The position numbers were made by a program, and so were the translations under genes. The notes below the pieces were generated by a model. It ran no database searches. It was not told the origin of the DNA and saw only the letters and a list, made by a program, of their open reading frames with translations. A stretch of 56,563 nucleotides of DNA from Actinomycetota bacterium (GTDB lineage: Bacteria; Actinomycetota; AC-67), in contig JBBDRM010000019.1 in the NCBI GenBank assembly GCA_040905475.1, forward strand, positions 1-56,563, given 5' to 3'. This document shows, one piece after another, positions 1 to 8,931 of the stretch; within the stretch, counting starts at the first letter, position 1; the number at the start of each line of letters is the position of its first letter.

Positions 1-1086
1 CTCCGGGACCGACTTCAGGGCTTCCGCGTACACCGCTTCGATCTCCCCGGCGACGACCGGCCAGTCGTAGCGGTAGGCGCGTTCCCGGCCGGCCTCTCCC
101 ATCGCCTTCGCGCGCGCGGGATCGTCCAGAACCTGCGCCAGCGCCTCGGCGCATGCCGTGGGATCGCCGGGAGGAACGAGCAGCCCGTCGACGCCGTCGC
201 GGAGCACGGCCGCGTAGCCGGGGATGTTCGAGGCGACCACGGGCCTCCCGGCGGCCATCCCTTCGAGAAGGACGATCCCGAAGCTCTCCCCACCGAGCGA
301 AGGCACGCACACGACGGCCGCGAGGCCCATCGACTGGGCGAGTTCCCACGGCTCCACGCGGCCGACGAATGTGACGTGCTCGCGCAGGGCCTCGGGCACC
401 GCCTCTTCGCACGCGCGCCGCTCCGATCCTTCCCCCACCATGATGAGCGCCGCTTCAGGGTGGCGATCCTTCAGCGCCGGGAAGGCGTCGATCAGTACGC
501 GTGCGCCTTTCCTCGGCTCGAAGCGGCCTATGAAAAGGACCGTCGAGCCCGCGGGCTCCGGCAGCCCGGCGAATCGCGAGCAGTCCACCCCGTTCGGGAT
601 GACGCGCAGGTCGTTGCCGAGCGCCTCCTCGACGGTCCGGCGAGCCTCCTCGGACACGGCGATGCGGCCGGCGAGCCGCCGGTACAGGGGGCGCAGGGCC
701 GGCGACGCGATCCGGTACGCCCTCGATCGTGGCGCGCTCGCGTGGAACGTCGCAACCACCGGCAGGCGAGTAGCCAGCAGCGCCGCCAGCCCGACGCTCG
801 GCGCGAAGGGCTCGTGAACGTGGACAACGTCGGGCCGGTACCGGCGGATGACCACTCGTATCCGCATCGCGACCCGCGGTCCGAAGGCGAGGCGCGCGAT
901 CGATCCGTTGTAGGGGATCGGGACGCTGCGACCGACCGAGGTGACCCCCGGAGCATCGGCCGCGTCGGGCGCCACGATCCGAACCTCGTGGCCCCGGTCT
1001 CGAAGGGCGGCCGCCAGGCTGGCGACGTGCGCACCTACCCCGCCCGGCGTTGCCCACGAGTACGGGCAGACCACCAGCACCTTCAC
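1..1086 (-). CDS. pimA: phosphatidyl-myo-inositol mannosyltransferase PimA (partial, runs off left edge)
   Basis: GT-B fold, family 4 glycosyltransferase. In actinobacteria this enzyme moves mannose from GDP-mannose to phosphatidyl-myo-inositol at the inner face of the membrane, the first step of PIM synthesis. The N-terminus has the glycine-rich PYSWATPGGVGAH segment typical of PimA, and the C-terminal half has the retaining-GT4 E-x7-E motif in GESFGIVLLE. The GTG start is 18 bp after the patA stop. No stop codon is reached before the window edge, so 362 codons are visible, close to the usual 370-380 residues; only a short tail is missing. It is the last visible gene of pgsA-patA-pimA, a context that strongly supports the call. 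Confidence 0.9.
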   Translation of the reverse strand, partial: MKVLVVCPYSWATPGGVGAHVASLAAALRDRGHEVRIVAPDAADAPGVTSVGRSVPIPYNGSIARLAFGPRVAMRIRVVIRRYRPDVVHVHEPFAPSVGLAALLATRLPVVATFHASAPRSRAYRIASPALRPLYRRLAGRIAVSEEARRTVEEALGNDLRVIPNGVDCSRFAGLPEPAGSTVLFIGRFEPRKGARVLIDAFPALKDRHPEAALIMVGEGSERRACEEAVPEALREHVTFVGRVEPWELAQSMGLAAVVCVPSLGGESFGIVLLEGMAAGRPVVASNIPGYAAVLRDGVDGLLVPPGDPTACAEALAQVLDDPARAKAMGEAGRERAYRYDWPVVAGEIEAVYAEALKSVPE

Positions 1087-1104
1087 GGGAGAATTTTCAA
1101 GGCG

Positions 1105-2013
1105 TCAGGCCGACGCCCCGGCCGGCAGCCACATGGGCGAGAACGCGTGCCACTGCTCGGGTTCGCGGGCGATCAGCTGCTCGTACGCTTTCGCCATCCG
1201 TTGGGTCAGGAGCGCGACGTTCTCCGGCGTTTCACCGGTGACGCCGTCGTCGATCGGATCCATCACCCACGCGTGCCAGTTCCCGTCGGGAAGCTGATAG
1301 ATGCATGCCGGGATCAAGGGGACGCCCGCTCGGAGCGCGAGCACCGCCGGCCCGGGCGGCATCTTGGTCGTGCGCCCGAACATCTTCACCTCGACGCCGG
1401 AGCCGGAGAGGTCGCGGTCCGACACGAGCGCTACGTATCCGCCCTCTTTGATCTTCTCCAGGCATCGTGCGGTGGCGTCGCCACCCCGGACGAGCGGGAT
1501 GATCGTCATCCCGAGCCCGCGGCGGTGCTCGACGAACCGGTCGAACAACAACTTGGGGCGCAGCACTTCGACGACGACCGTCAGCGGCCACCGCTCTGCG
1601 ACCCAGCGACCTCCGGTGTCCCAGTTTCCGAGGTGCGGCGTCGCGAGCACCCCACCCCGGCCCCGGGCGTGGATCTCCGCCAGCGTTTCCAGGCCCTCGC
1701 CGTGCAACCGCTCGGTGAGCTCTTCGCCGGACAAGTCCTGCAGCCGGAACGTCTCCATCCAGTAACGGCCGTAGCTGTTGAAGGCCTCGCGCACCGTCTG
1801 GTCCAGCTGCGGGCCCGAGCCGACGACGGGCTGGAGGTTCTCCCGTACGACCTCACGACGGCGCGTATTGCGCCGATACGAGCGTCCCGACGACCAGTCG
1901 AAGAGCTTCCGTGCGAGCCGTTCGGGGAGCGCGCGCGCCAACCGCCACACGAGGAGATACGCGACCCCGATGAGCTTCAGCCGCACGCCTTCGCGGCGCG
2001 TCTCGCCCGCCAT
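1105..2013 (-). CDS. patA: phosphatidylinositol mannoside acyltransferase PatA-like (LpxL/HtrB superfamily)
   Basis: Lysophospholipid-acyltransferase-fold protein. At this position in actinobacteria PatA acylates the mannose of PIM1/PIM2 using acyl-CoA at the membrane. The catalytic HX4D pair is H127/D132 in TPHLGNWD, and a hydrophobic stretch near residues 13-24 is consistent with peripheral membrane binding. The ATG was chosen because it lies 2 bp past the pgsA stop and gives 302 residues, the family length; the frame stays open further upstream through pgsA, which is an antisense-free high-GC artefact. Translationally coupled with pgsA and followed closely by pimA. Confidence 0.88.
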   Translation of the reverse strand: MAGETRREGVRLKLIGVAYLLVWRLARALPERLARKLFDWSSGRSYRRNTRRREVVRENLQPVVGSGPQLDQTVREAFNSYGRYWMETFRLQDLSGEELTERLHGEGLETLAEIHARGRGGVLATPHLGNWDTGGRWVAERWPLTVVVEVLRPKLLFDRFVEHRRGLGMTIIPLVRGGDATARCLEKIKEGGYVALVSDRDLSGSGVEVKMFGRTTKMPPGPAVLALRAGVPLIPACIYQLPDGNWHAWVMDPIDDGVTGETPENVALLTQRMAKAYEQLIAREPEQWHAFSPMWLPAGASA

Positions 2014-2015
2014 CT

Positions 2016-2630
2016 CTACATGTTCCGTTCGGGGGCGCGCTCCGCGGCGGCCTGCCGGTGAACCATGAGGAGTCGCTGAACGACGGTTGCTGCGGCCAGG
2101 ATCGCGAGCGCCCACATCGCCGGCTCGACGGCGCCGACGATCAGCAGCGCGGTGCCGTAGAGGATGGCTCGCTCGGGGCGTTCCGCCCATCCGCCTTCGC
2201 ACCGGAAACCGAGGCTCTCGGCTCGAGCTTTCACATAGGAGACGAGGTACGAAAACACGAGCGCCGCAAGGACGACCCCGGCCAGGCGCGGCCGCTCGAC
2301 GCGGAAGCGATACGCCAGCGCGATCAGCAGGGAAGCTTCGCCGAACCGGTCGGCGACCGAGTCGATCATCGCGCCCCACCGGCTCGCCGTCCCGCGACGC
2401 CTGGCGATCAGACCGTCGAAGAGGTCGAGGAAGGCCGAAGGGACGAAGAACGCGGCTCCGACGCCGAACTCGCCTTGCGCGACGAAGACGGCGGCGGCAA
2501 GCGTACCGACCAGGCCGAGCATCGTGATCCCGTTGGGGGTTATCGGCGTGGCGTCGATCACTCGGGCGAGTGGCTCGGCGATCTTCGCGACGGCTTGACG
2601 CGCGTTCGACAGCATCGGTGGCGTAAGCAT
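2016..2630 (-). CDS. pgsA: CDP-alcohol phosphatidyltransferase (phosphatidylinositol phosphate synthase PgsA1-like)
   Basis: Integral membrane enzyme that condenses CDP-diacylglycerol with an alcohol phosphate; beside patA and pimA the expected alcohol is inositol-1-phosphate. The complete CDP-alcohol phosphotransferase signature D-x2-DG-x2-AR-x8-G-x3-D-x3-D is present, beginning DLFDGLIAR and ending GAMIDSVAD. Several hydrophobic helices flank it. Length is 204 residues, as usual. The distal ATG was kept; a second ATG five codons in is possible. In mycobacteria the preceding gene is an HIT protein; here that gene lies about 27.5 kb away (see findings). Confidence 0.88.
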   Translation of the reverse strand: MLTPPMLSNARQAVAKIAEPLARVIDATPITPNGITMLGLVGTLAAAVFVAQGEFGVGAAFFVPSAFLDLFDGLIARRRGTASRWGAMIDSVADRFGEASLLIALAYRFRVERPRLAGVVLAALVFSYLVSYVKARAESLGFRCEGGWAERPERAILYGTALLIVGAVEPAMWALAILAAATVVQRLLMVHRQAAAERAPERNM

Positions 2631-2766
2631 AACCCTCGCGCGTCGTAACCCCAGGTCAGCGCGCGTGCGGCGCCTCGGTCGCGCCTGCCGTGGCTCGAAG
2701 CGGCGTGGCTATAATGGCGCCCCGCTCAACCGCTGTGCGTCCATCGGTGAACGAAAGGATCGGCCT

Positions 2767-4845
2767 GTGAAGACGTATCCCAGCGACCGGATCCGGAACG
2801 TCGTGCTCGTCGGCCACGGTGGAGCAGGCAAGACGTCGCTCACCGAGGCACTCCTCCATGTCGCCGGTGCCATCAATCGGCCGGGTCGGGTCGAGGACGG
2901 CAACACGGTGAGCGACTTCGACCCGTACGAGGTGACGAAGGGCATCTCGATCTCCCTTTCGCTCGCGCCCTTCGAGTGGAAGGACCACAAGATCAACCTG
3001 CTCGACGCGCCGGGCTACGCCGACTTCGTCGGCGATGCCGAAGCAGGCATCCGTGCCGCGGACGCCGCGATCATCGTCATCTCCGCGGTCGAAGGCCTCG
3101 AGGTCCAGGCCCGCGTCGCCTGGGATATCGCCGAGCACCTCGGTATCCCTCGCGCGTTCTTCATCAACAAGCTCGACCGTGAGCGCGCTTCCTTCCAGCG
3201 GACGATGGACGAGCTGACCGAGACCTTCGGCAACAAGGTCGCTCCCCTTCATCTGCCGATCGGCGAGGAGCACGACTTCCGCGGCGTGGTAGACCTCCTC
3301 GGGGATCGCGCCTTCACCTACGACGACGGCGCTCGCAGCGAGACGGCGATCCCCGACGACCTTTCGGCCAACGAAGCGTCTTTGCACGAGAAGCTCGTGG
3401 AGTCGGTGGTCGAGACCGACGACGCGTTGATGGAGCGCTACCTCGAAGGCGGCACGATCGACACCAAGGAGATCGTCGCGGCGCTGAGCAAAGCCATCGC
3501 GGCCGGCATCACGGTTCCGGTCTTGTGCGGGAGCGCGACGAAGGGCATCGGCGTCGACCTGCTCGCGGATTTCATCGTCGATGAGGTCCCGTCGCCCCTG
3601 GAGCGGCTCCCAGTCAAGGCGACGACAGGTGGCGCGGAGAGCGAGCTCCCGCCCGACGCGGAAGGCCCGCTGGCAGCTCTCGTTTTCAAGACCCTGTCCG
3701 ATCCGTACGTCGGCAAGCTCACCTTCTTCCGCGTCTACTCGGGCACGTTCCGCCCCGATCAGACGGTCTTGAACGCCACCCGGGACGCGGAGGAGCGGGT
3801 CGGCCAGGTTCATACCCTGCGGGGCAAGCATCAGGAGACGGTCTCCGAGGTGCCGGCCGGCGATATCGGAGCGCTCGCCAAGCTTTCGCACACGATCACC
3901 GGCGACACCCTTGCGACGCGCGGCACACCCCTTGTGCTCCAAGGCGTGGAGTTCCCGGAACCGTTGCTCGCCGTCGCCATCGAGCCGAAGACCAAGGGCG
4001 ACGAGGACAAGCTGTCGATCGCGTTACACAAGCTCGCCGACGAAGACCCGACCTTCCGTCACGAGCGGAACTCCCAGACGCACCAGACGCTGATCATGGG
4101 GATGGGCGAGGCTCATCTCGACGTCATCGTTCACCGGCTGGCGCGCCATCACGTCGAGGTGAACACGCTCCCACCCAAGGTCGCGTATCGCGAGACCATC
4201 AAGCGAACGGCCTCCGCTCAAGGTCGTCACGTCAAGCAATCGGGCGGTCGGGGCCAGTACGCGGTGTGCTCCCTGGAGCTGTCCCCCCTACCGCGTGGGG
4301 CCGGCTTCGAGTTCCAGAACGCGATCGTCGGCGGCGCGATCCCGGGCAACTTCATCCCGTCGGTCGAGAAAGGCGCGCGGAAGGCGCTCGAGGAGGGCGT
4401 GCTCGCCGGCTACCTATTCGTCGACGTCAAGGCGAGGCTCTTCGACGGCAAGTTCCACTCCGTCGACTCCTCGGATATCGCGTTCCAGCTCGCGGGAGGT
4501 CAGGCGTTCAAGGATGCCGCGCGCGAAGCTGGCGTCGTGCTGCTCGAGCCCATCATGGATCTCGACGTCATGACGCCGGACGATACGGTCGGCGACATCA
4601 TGGGCGACCTGTCGTCGAAACGCGCGCGCATCGAAGGTTCGGAGCCCGTCGGACGCGGCTGGACGCACATCAAAGCGAAGGTCCCGCAAGGCGAGGTGCT
4701 CCGGTATTCGATCGACCTGAGGTCGAAGACCGGGGGCCGCGCGACCTTCCGGGTCGCTTTCTCTCACTACGAGGAGGCTCCGTCGCACGTGCAAGAGAAG
4801 GTCGTCGCCGAGGCGCAGAAGGCGAAAGAAGAAGCGCACAAATAG
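2767..4845 (+). CDS. elongation factor G-like GTPase (EF-G2/FusA2 type)
   Basis: Five-domain translational GTPase of EF-G architecture, 692 residues. G1 is GHGGAGKT (16-23), G4 is NKLD (134-137), and the EF-G domains III-V follow to the end. The G3 box reads DAPGYADF (80-87), with tyrosine where canonical EF-G has the catalytic histidine of DTPGHVDF; the switch I segment reads KGISI rather than RGITI. These changes are characteristic of the EF-G2 paralogue of actinobacteria, whose role in translocation is uncertain. GTG start chosen for the GAAAGGA ribosome-binding site 8-9 bp upstream; an upstream in-frame extension lacks one. Convergent with the response regulator downstream. Not likely to be the main translocase gene, since no rpsL/rpsG/tuf is nearby. 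Confidence 0.9.
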   Translation: MKTYPSDRIRNVVLVGHGGAGKTSLTEALLHVAGAINRPGRVEDGNTVSDFDPYEVTKGISISLSLAPFEWKDHKINLLDAPGYADFVGDAEAGIRAADAAIIVISAVEGLEVQARVAWDIAEHLGIPRAFFINKLDRERASFQRTMDELTETFGNKVAPLHLPIGEEHDFRGVVDLLGDRAFTYDDGARSETAIPDDLSANEASLHEKLVESVVETDDALMERYLEGGTIDTKEIVAALSKAIAAGITVPVLCGSATKGIGVDLLADFIVDEVPSPLERLPVKATTGGAESELPPDAEGPLAALVFKTLSDPYVGKLTFFRVYSGTFRPDQTVLNATRDAEERVGQVHTLRGKHQETVSEVPAGDIGALAKLSHTITGDTLATRGTPLVLQGVEFPEPLLAVAIEPKTKGDEDKLSIALHKLADEDPTFRHERNSQTHQTLIMGMGEAHLDVIVHRLARHHVEVNTLPPKVAYRETIKRTASAQGRHVKQSGGRGQYAVCSLELSPLPRGAGFEFQNAIVGGAIPGNFIPSVEKGARKALEEGVLAGYLFVDVKARLFDGKFHSVDSSDIAFQLAGGQAFKDAAREAGVVLLEPIMDLDVMTPDDTVGDIMGDLSSKRARIEGSEPVGRGWTHIKAKVPQGEVLRYSIDLRSKTGGRATFRVAFSHYEEAPSHVQEKVVAEAQKAKEEAHK

Positions 4846-4872
4846 CGGCCTGCTGATTGCGGCAGCCCTGAG

Positions 4873-5535
4873 TTAGACCACGTTTCGCTTGGTGTCGTTC
4901 CCGTTGCGAGGGAGCGGCGCCACGAGACCGTTCCGAACGGCGAACGTGACCGCGGCGAGCTTCGAGTGCACGCCGAGCTTGGTGAGCACGTTCTGGATAT
5001 GCGTGCGCGCAGTGCTGTAGGCCACGCCCATCTCGCGAGCGATCGCGACGGTGCTCTGCCCCTGCACGAGCCGGGTCAACACCTCGCGTTCCCTCGGGGT
5101 CATGAAACGCAACTGCTGACCCTGGGTCGGCTCCGTGCTGCGAGGCGTGGTAACCGGGAGATCCTCCATGCGCTCACGCGCGAGCGCCGTGATCGTGGCG
5201 AGGATCCGATCGACGTCTTCCGACTTCAGGAGATACGCGCCGGCGCCTGCGCTCAGAGCCTTCGCGATGAGGTCCGGCTCACCCGACGCGCTCAATACCG
5301 CAACCTTGGTCGTGGGGGACGCCTCCACGACCCGCCGGATGCCGTCGATCCCGGCGTCCCCAGCGCCCGCGAAGCTCATGTCCATCACGCACACATCGAC
5401 CTGCTCGGTCCGGACGACCTCGACGGCCTCCTCCGGGGTCAACGAAACGCCCACGATCTCGTGGCCGTTCGCCCGGAGCAAGGCCGCAAGGGTTTCGACC
5501 AAGAGACGGTGGTCGTCGCAGAGGAGGATCCTCAC
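4873..5535 (-). CDS. NarL/FixJ-type response regulator
   Basis: Two-domain transcription regulator of 220 residues. The receiver domain has acidic residues D7/D8, the phospho-acceptor D52 (VCVMDMSF) and a conserved K near 105. A LuxR-type helix-turn-helix follows (about 145-205, starting MTPREREVL). The GTG start overlaps the stop of the upstream kinase by 4 bp (GTGA), so the two are co-translated and the kinase is the obvious phosphodonor. It ends 27 bp from the convergent EF-G2-like gene. Target genes are unknown; the neighbouring exopolysaccharide locus is a plausible one, by position only. Confidence 0.9.
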   Translation of the reverse strand: MRILLCDDHRLLVETLAALLRANGHEIVGVSLTPEEAVEVVRTEQVDVCVMDMSFAGAGDAGIDGIRRVVEASPTTKVAVLSASGEPDLIAKALSAGAGAYLLKSEDVDRILATITALARERMEDLPVTTPRSTEPTQGQQLRFMTPREREVLTRLVQGQSTVAIAREMGVAYSTARTHIQNVLTKLGVHSKLAAVTFAVRNGLVAPLPRNGNDTKRNVV

Positions 5536-6221
5536 GGACGGCTCCTTGGAAGTTGGGTCGATCCCGTGCGAGCTGCCGGGAGCCGAAGACGGGCGAGCGT
5601 ACCGCCGAGGTGGCTCTCGAGAAAGCTCAGATCGCCGCCGTGGCTGCCGGCAAGCCACTCGACGATCCCGAGGCCGAGGCCCGCGATGCCTACGGGCCCG
5701 GAGCCGAACCCCGGACCCGAGTCGTTCACGTCGAACTGCACCCACGAATCGTACGTGCCCACGGTGACCAGGACGGTTCCGGTCGCCCCGGCTGCACGGA
5801 TCGCATTATCCAGGAGGTTTCCCAAAGCGCGCCGGAGCACCGAGGCATCGGCCACGACGATCGTCCCGGCCTCGGCAACGACGGTGATCGTACCGGGCGT
5901 TGAAGCGCGGACGGACTCAACGACCTTCGCGGTGCAGTCCCCGGCGTCGAGTGGGCGGAAGGTCATCCCCTCGCCCGCCGCCTGACCGACGATCGTGGAG
6001 ATGTGGCGAGCTTCGGATCCGATCTGCTCGAGCCGACCGCGGATCTCGTCGGGGAGGTCGCTGTGCGCCTCGGCCGCCGCGACGAGCGCGAGTATGGCCG
6101 CTGCAGGCTGGCGAAGGTCGTGACAGACGTCTTGGAGGGAACTGTTGGCGCGGCGGTGGGGCTTCATCGAAACCCGGCCATGCGTCTTCGAAGCCAACTG
6201 CACGACTCCCCCGGCGCCCAC
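5532..6221 (-). CDS. soluble sensor histidine kinase lacking an input domain
   Basis: Histidine kinase core only: H-box at H34 (DVCHDLRQP), N-box around N139 (NLLDNAIRAAG), G1 DSGPGF (167-172) and G2 GLGLGI (181-186). There is no transmembrane segment, PAS or GAF domain, so any signal must come from a partner or from the short N-terminus. At 229 residues it is near the minimum for a kinase. The GTG start gives the longest frame; an ATG 18 codons in is equally possible because neither has a clear ribosome-binding site. It is coupled by a 4-bp overlap to the response regulator downstream. Confidence 0.85.
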   Translation of the reverse strand: MGAGGVVQLASKTHGRVSMKPHRRANSSLQDVCHDLRQPAAAILALVAAAEAHSDLPDEIRGRLEQIGSEARHISTIVGQAAGEGMTFRPLDAGDCTAKVVESVRASTPGTITVVAEAGTIVVADASVLRRALGNLLDNAIRAAGATGTVLVTVGTYDSWVQFDVNDSGPGFGSGPVGIAGLGLGIVEWLAGSHGGDLSFLESHLGGTLARLRLPAARTGSTQLPRSRP

Positions 6222-6499
6222 GCGGACGCAGCCCCCCAGCTACGTAATCTGAATGACGACACTACCACCTGTGGTCAATTGCCGCAAAGAGTTGCAAGTC
6301 CTATCTGAACCGGTCCAAAATCCCAAAATCCTGCTTCCCCTGGTCGATAAGGAAATGAGACCCTCGTGAATGGAGTTCGATCCGATCCGCTCGCTCCGCT
6401 TCCGCCGCCCCGGCGCTTTCGGCCGGGTTCCTTCGCGTGGCGTAGACCCTTTCCCCCATTCGCAGGTCGCCCACGAGCCGTTATCGTTGGAAGGTACGT

Positions 6500-7195
6500 A
6501 TGGTGAAAGTCCTGCGCGTCCTCATCGTCGACGATCATCGAGTCTTCGCCGAAGCGATAGCCTCGCGCCTCCAGGCAGAGGCCGATCTGAGCGTCGTCGG
6601 CCAGGCGAACACGGCTGCCCAAGCGCTCGACGCCGTTGAAACGCTCGATCCCGACGTCGTTCTCATGGACGTCGAGCTGGGGGGGGACGACGGCATCGAT
6701 CTTGCATCGCGCCTGCGGGCCGCCTATCCCGCGCTGGCGATCATCGTCGTGAGCTTCCTGACCGATCCCGTCAGGGTCGGCGAGGCCGTCCGGGCCGGAG
6801 CCGCGGGCTGGGTCACGAAGGACGCGCCGACCGAAGAGCTACTCGGCGCGATCAGAGGCGTCGCCGCCGGCGAGAGCTGGATCCCTCCACGCCTCCTAAC
6901 CGGCGTGTTGCGCGACCTTTTGACGACCCGCCGCATCGTCGACGAGGACGAAGAGCGCCTCGGCCGGCTCACGCCACGCGAGCGCAGCGTCCTGGACATG
7001 ATGGCCGACGGGTTGGACCGGTCGGCCATCGCGGAGCGGATGTTCCTCTCGACGAACACGGTCCGCACACATGTCCAGAACATCTTCGCCAAGCTTCACG
7101 TGCGGTCCAGCCTCGAGGCGGTCGCGCTCGCGCTCCGCGTCCGCTCCACCCGGCCCGTTGCGGCTGCCGGACGCGGCCCGCAACTCGCTCAGTAA
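6500..7195 (+). CDS. NarL/FixJ-type response regulator
   Basis: Receiver domain (D11/D12, phospho-acceptor D57 in VVLMDVEL) plus C-terminal LuxR helix-turn-helix beginning LTPRERSVLD, 231 residues. The ATG is preceded by GGAAGG with good spacing. It is divergent from the kinase/regulator pair across a 278-bp gap and precedes the exopolysaccharide operon on the same strand by about 200 bp. No partner kinase is fused or adjacent on its strand; the soluble kinase upstream could serve both regulators. Confidence 0.9.
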   Translation: MVKVLRVLIVDDHRVFAEAIASRLQAEADLSVVGQANTAAQALDAVETLDPDVVLMDVELGGDDGIDLASRLRAAYPALAIIVVSFLTDPVRVGEAVRAGAAGWVTKDAPTEELLGAIRGVAAGESWIPPRLLTGVLRDLLTTRRIVDEDEERLGRLTPRERSVLDMMADGLDRSAIAERMFLSTNTVRTHVQNIFAKLHVRSSLEAVALALRVRSTRPVAAAGRGPQLAQ

Positions 7196-7208
7196 GCGCC
7201 CTATACAT

Positions 7209-7248
7209 CCCGTTGGGACGAAAAGCGTAGGCAAGTTCATCATGCGGG
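7209..7248 (+). promoter_or_regulatory. shared upstream element, copy 1
   Basis: Contains GGGACGAAAAGCGTAGGC followed by GTTCATCATGCGGG, about 150 nt before the chosen start of the sugar transferase. Closely similar sequences lie in sense orientation upstream of both paralogous exported proteins, and a weaker one precedes the family 2 glycosyltransferase. The outer CCCGT and GCGGG could pair. Whether it acts as DNA operator, promoter or RNA leader cannot be told; it matches no riboswitch I recognise. Confidence 0.5.
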
Positions 7249-7398
7249 TTGAGGGGATCGTCTGTCCCGGTTTGTACGCTCGGTGCTGCTACCAGCGCGT
7301 TCCGAGAAGAAGCGGGGCTCCTGCGGGGGGTACGGATCAAGTTGTTCGCTTCGCGATTCCTCCAACAGCGTAGGCGTCCGCTCCGGAGGTCACTCTTT

Positions 7399-8913
7399 GT
7401 GACTCCGGCGCTCGACGCGGCCGCCCTGATCGGCGCGTTCGCATTGGCCCACTCCCTCGACGCGATCGGCTGGATCACGATCGTGGTCGCGTTCTCTCTC
7501 CTGCGCCTGCACGGCGGCCACGGACGCCGCCTCGATCCGGCCGTCAGCGACGAGCTTCCGATGCTCGTCGCCGCCGTTTGCGCCGCGGGCATCGGCGGCG
7601 CAGCAGCCGAAGGGTTCGGCGAAGGGGCCGGCCGCCTCGCGCAGTCGGCAGCCATCGCGGCGGGGCTCGTGGTCGCCGCGCGTGCGATCGGCTACGAGGT
7701 CGTCCGGCTACTCCGACGACGGGGCTCCGGACTCGAACCGACGATCGTTCTCGGCGGAGGTCCCGTTGCAGCGGAGATCGCCGAGACGCTCCAGGGGAGC
7801 CCCGAGTACGGGTTGCGCCCGGTGGGCTTCGTCGACGAGCGCAACGGTCGCGATCTTCCGCTTCCTTTCCTCGGCTCGATCGGCGAGCTGCCCCACATCG
7901 TCGACGGTCACGCAGCGACGCGATTGGTCGTTGCGTTCGGCCCCGGCAAGGAAGAAGACCTGATCGATGTGCTTCGCACCTGGGACGAGATGCCGCTCGA
8001 CATCTACGTCGTCCCGCGATTGTTCGAGCTCGGCGTCGGCACCGACGGGAACGCCGACGATGTCAACGGGATCCCCCTCGTGAAGCTCCATCGCGTGGCG
8101 ACCCGCGGAGCGACGTGGCGCCTCAAGCGGGTTGTCGACGCCACGGTCGCCGCGACCGCCCTTTTTGTCGCGGCGCCTCTGTTCCTCATCCTCGCGGCGA
8201 TGGTTCGGTTGAGCAGCTCCGGGCCGGTCTTCTTCCGCCAGAAGCGCGTCGGCCATCGCGGCCGCGTCATCGAGATCCTCAAGTTCCGCACGATGCTCGT
8301 CAACGACGATGCGGACACGACGTGGTCGGTGAACGGCGACGCGAGGAAAACGTCGATCGGCCGTCTGCTTCGGGCGACCCACTTGGACGAGCTTCCCCAG
8401 CTGATCAGCGTCCTCAAGGGCGACATGTCTCTCGTCGGGCCCCGCCCCGAGCGACCGTACTACGTGGATCTGTTCGCGGCGGAGATCCCCCGCTACAAGG
8501 ACCGTCATCGCGTTCCCGTCGGCCTGACGGGCTGGGCGCAGATCCACGGGCTCAACGGGGACACGTCGATCCAGGACAGAGCCCGGTTCGACAACCGCTA
8601 CATCGAGCGCTGGTCGCTCTGGCGCGACCTGGTGATCCTGAGCAGGACCGGGAAGGCAATCTTTACGGGTGTCGCGACGGCGCTCCGTGCCGATAAGTCG
8701 GCGCAGATGGTCGACCTCAGCGCGCAAGTCATCGACCTCACCGACACCGAGTCCTCGGCAACCCTCGCCAACATGAACGGCCGCGCGAACGGATCGATGA
8801 ACGGATCGACGACCGGCAACGGACATCCGGACGTGGCCACCGCCCGCATCCATCTGGATCCCATCACGAGAAACGGCCACACGAAAGAGCCGGCGCCGGA
8901 TGGGACGAACTAG
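7399..8913 (+). CDS. polyprenyl-phosphate glycosyl-1-phosphate transferase (exopolysaccharide initiation)
   Basis: Initiates exopolysaccharide repeat-unit assembly by moving a hexose-1-phosphate onto undecaprenyl phosphate. Order: several N-terminal hydrophobic helices (about 1-100), a Rossmann-like middle domain (VLGGGPVAAEIAETL), one long membrane helix, then the bacterial sugar transferase domain with ILKFRTM, LDELPQL, LVGPRPE and GLTGWAQIHG. The last 70 or so residues are a low-complexity Asn/Gly/Met tail not usual for the family. GTG chosen because GGAGG sits 9 bp upstream; the frame continues about 50 codons further without a good site. First gene of a three-gene operon. Confidence 0.9.
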   Translation: MTPALDAAALIGAFALAHSLDAIGWITIVVAFSLLRLHGGHGRRLDPAVSDELPMLVAAVCAAGIGGAAAEGFGEGAGRLAQSAAIAAGLVVAARAIGYEVVRLLRRRGSGLEPTIVLGGGPVAAEIAETLQGSPEYGLRPVGFVDERNGRDLPLPFLGSIGELPHIVDGHAATRLVVAFGPGKEEDLIDVLRTWDEMPLDIYVVPRLFELGVGTDGNADDVNGIPLVKLHRVATRGATWRLKRVVDATVAATALFVAAPLFLILAAMVRLSSSGPVFFRQKRVGHRGRVIEILKFRTMLVNDDADTTWSVNGDARKTSIGRLLRATHLDELPQLISVLKGDMSLVGPRPERPYYVDLFAAEIPRYKDRHRVPVGLTGWAQIHGLNGDTSIQDRARFDNRYIERWSLWRDLVILSRTGKAIFTGVATALRADKSAQMVDLSAQVIDLTDTESSATLANMNGRANGSMNGSTTGNGHPDVATARIHLDPITRNGHTKEPAPDGTN

Positions 8914-8931
8914 CAACGTAGGAGGAATCCC

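Noticed and set aside
376-2061. Long plus-strand frame of 561 codons
   Set aside because: It is antisense to pimA and patA, whose family motifs are unmistakable; the Arg/Pro/Asp-rich translation is typical of a high-GC shadow.
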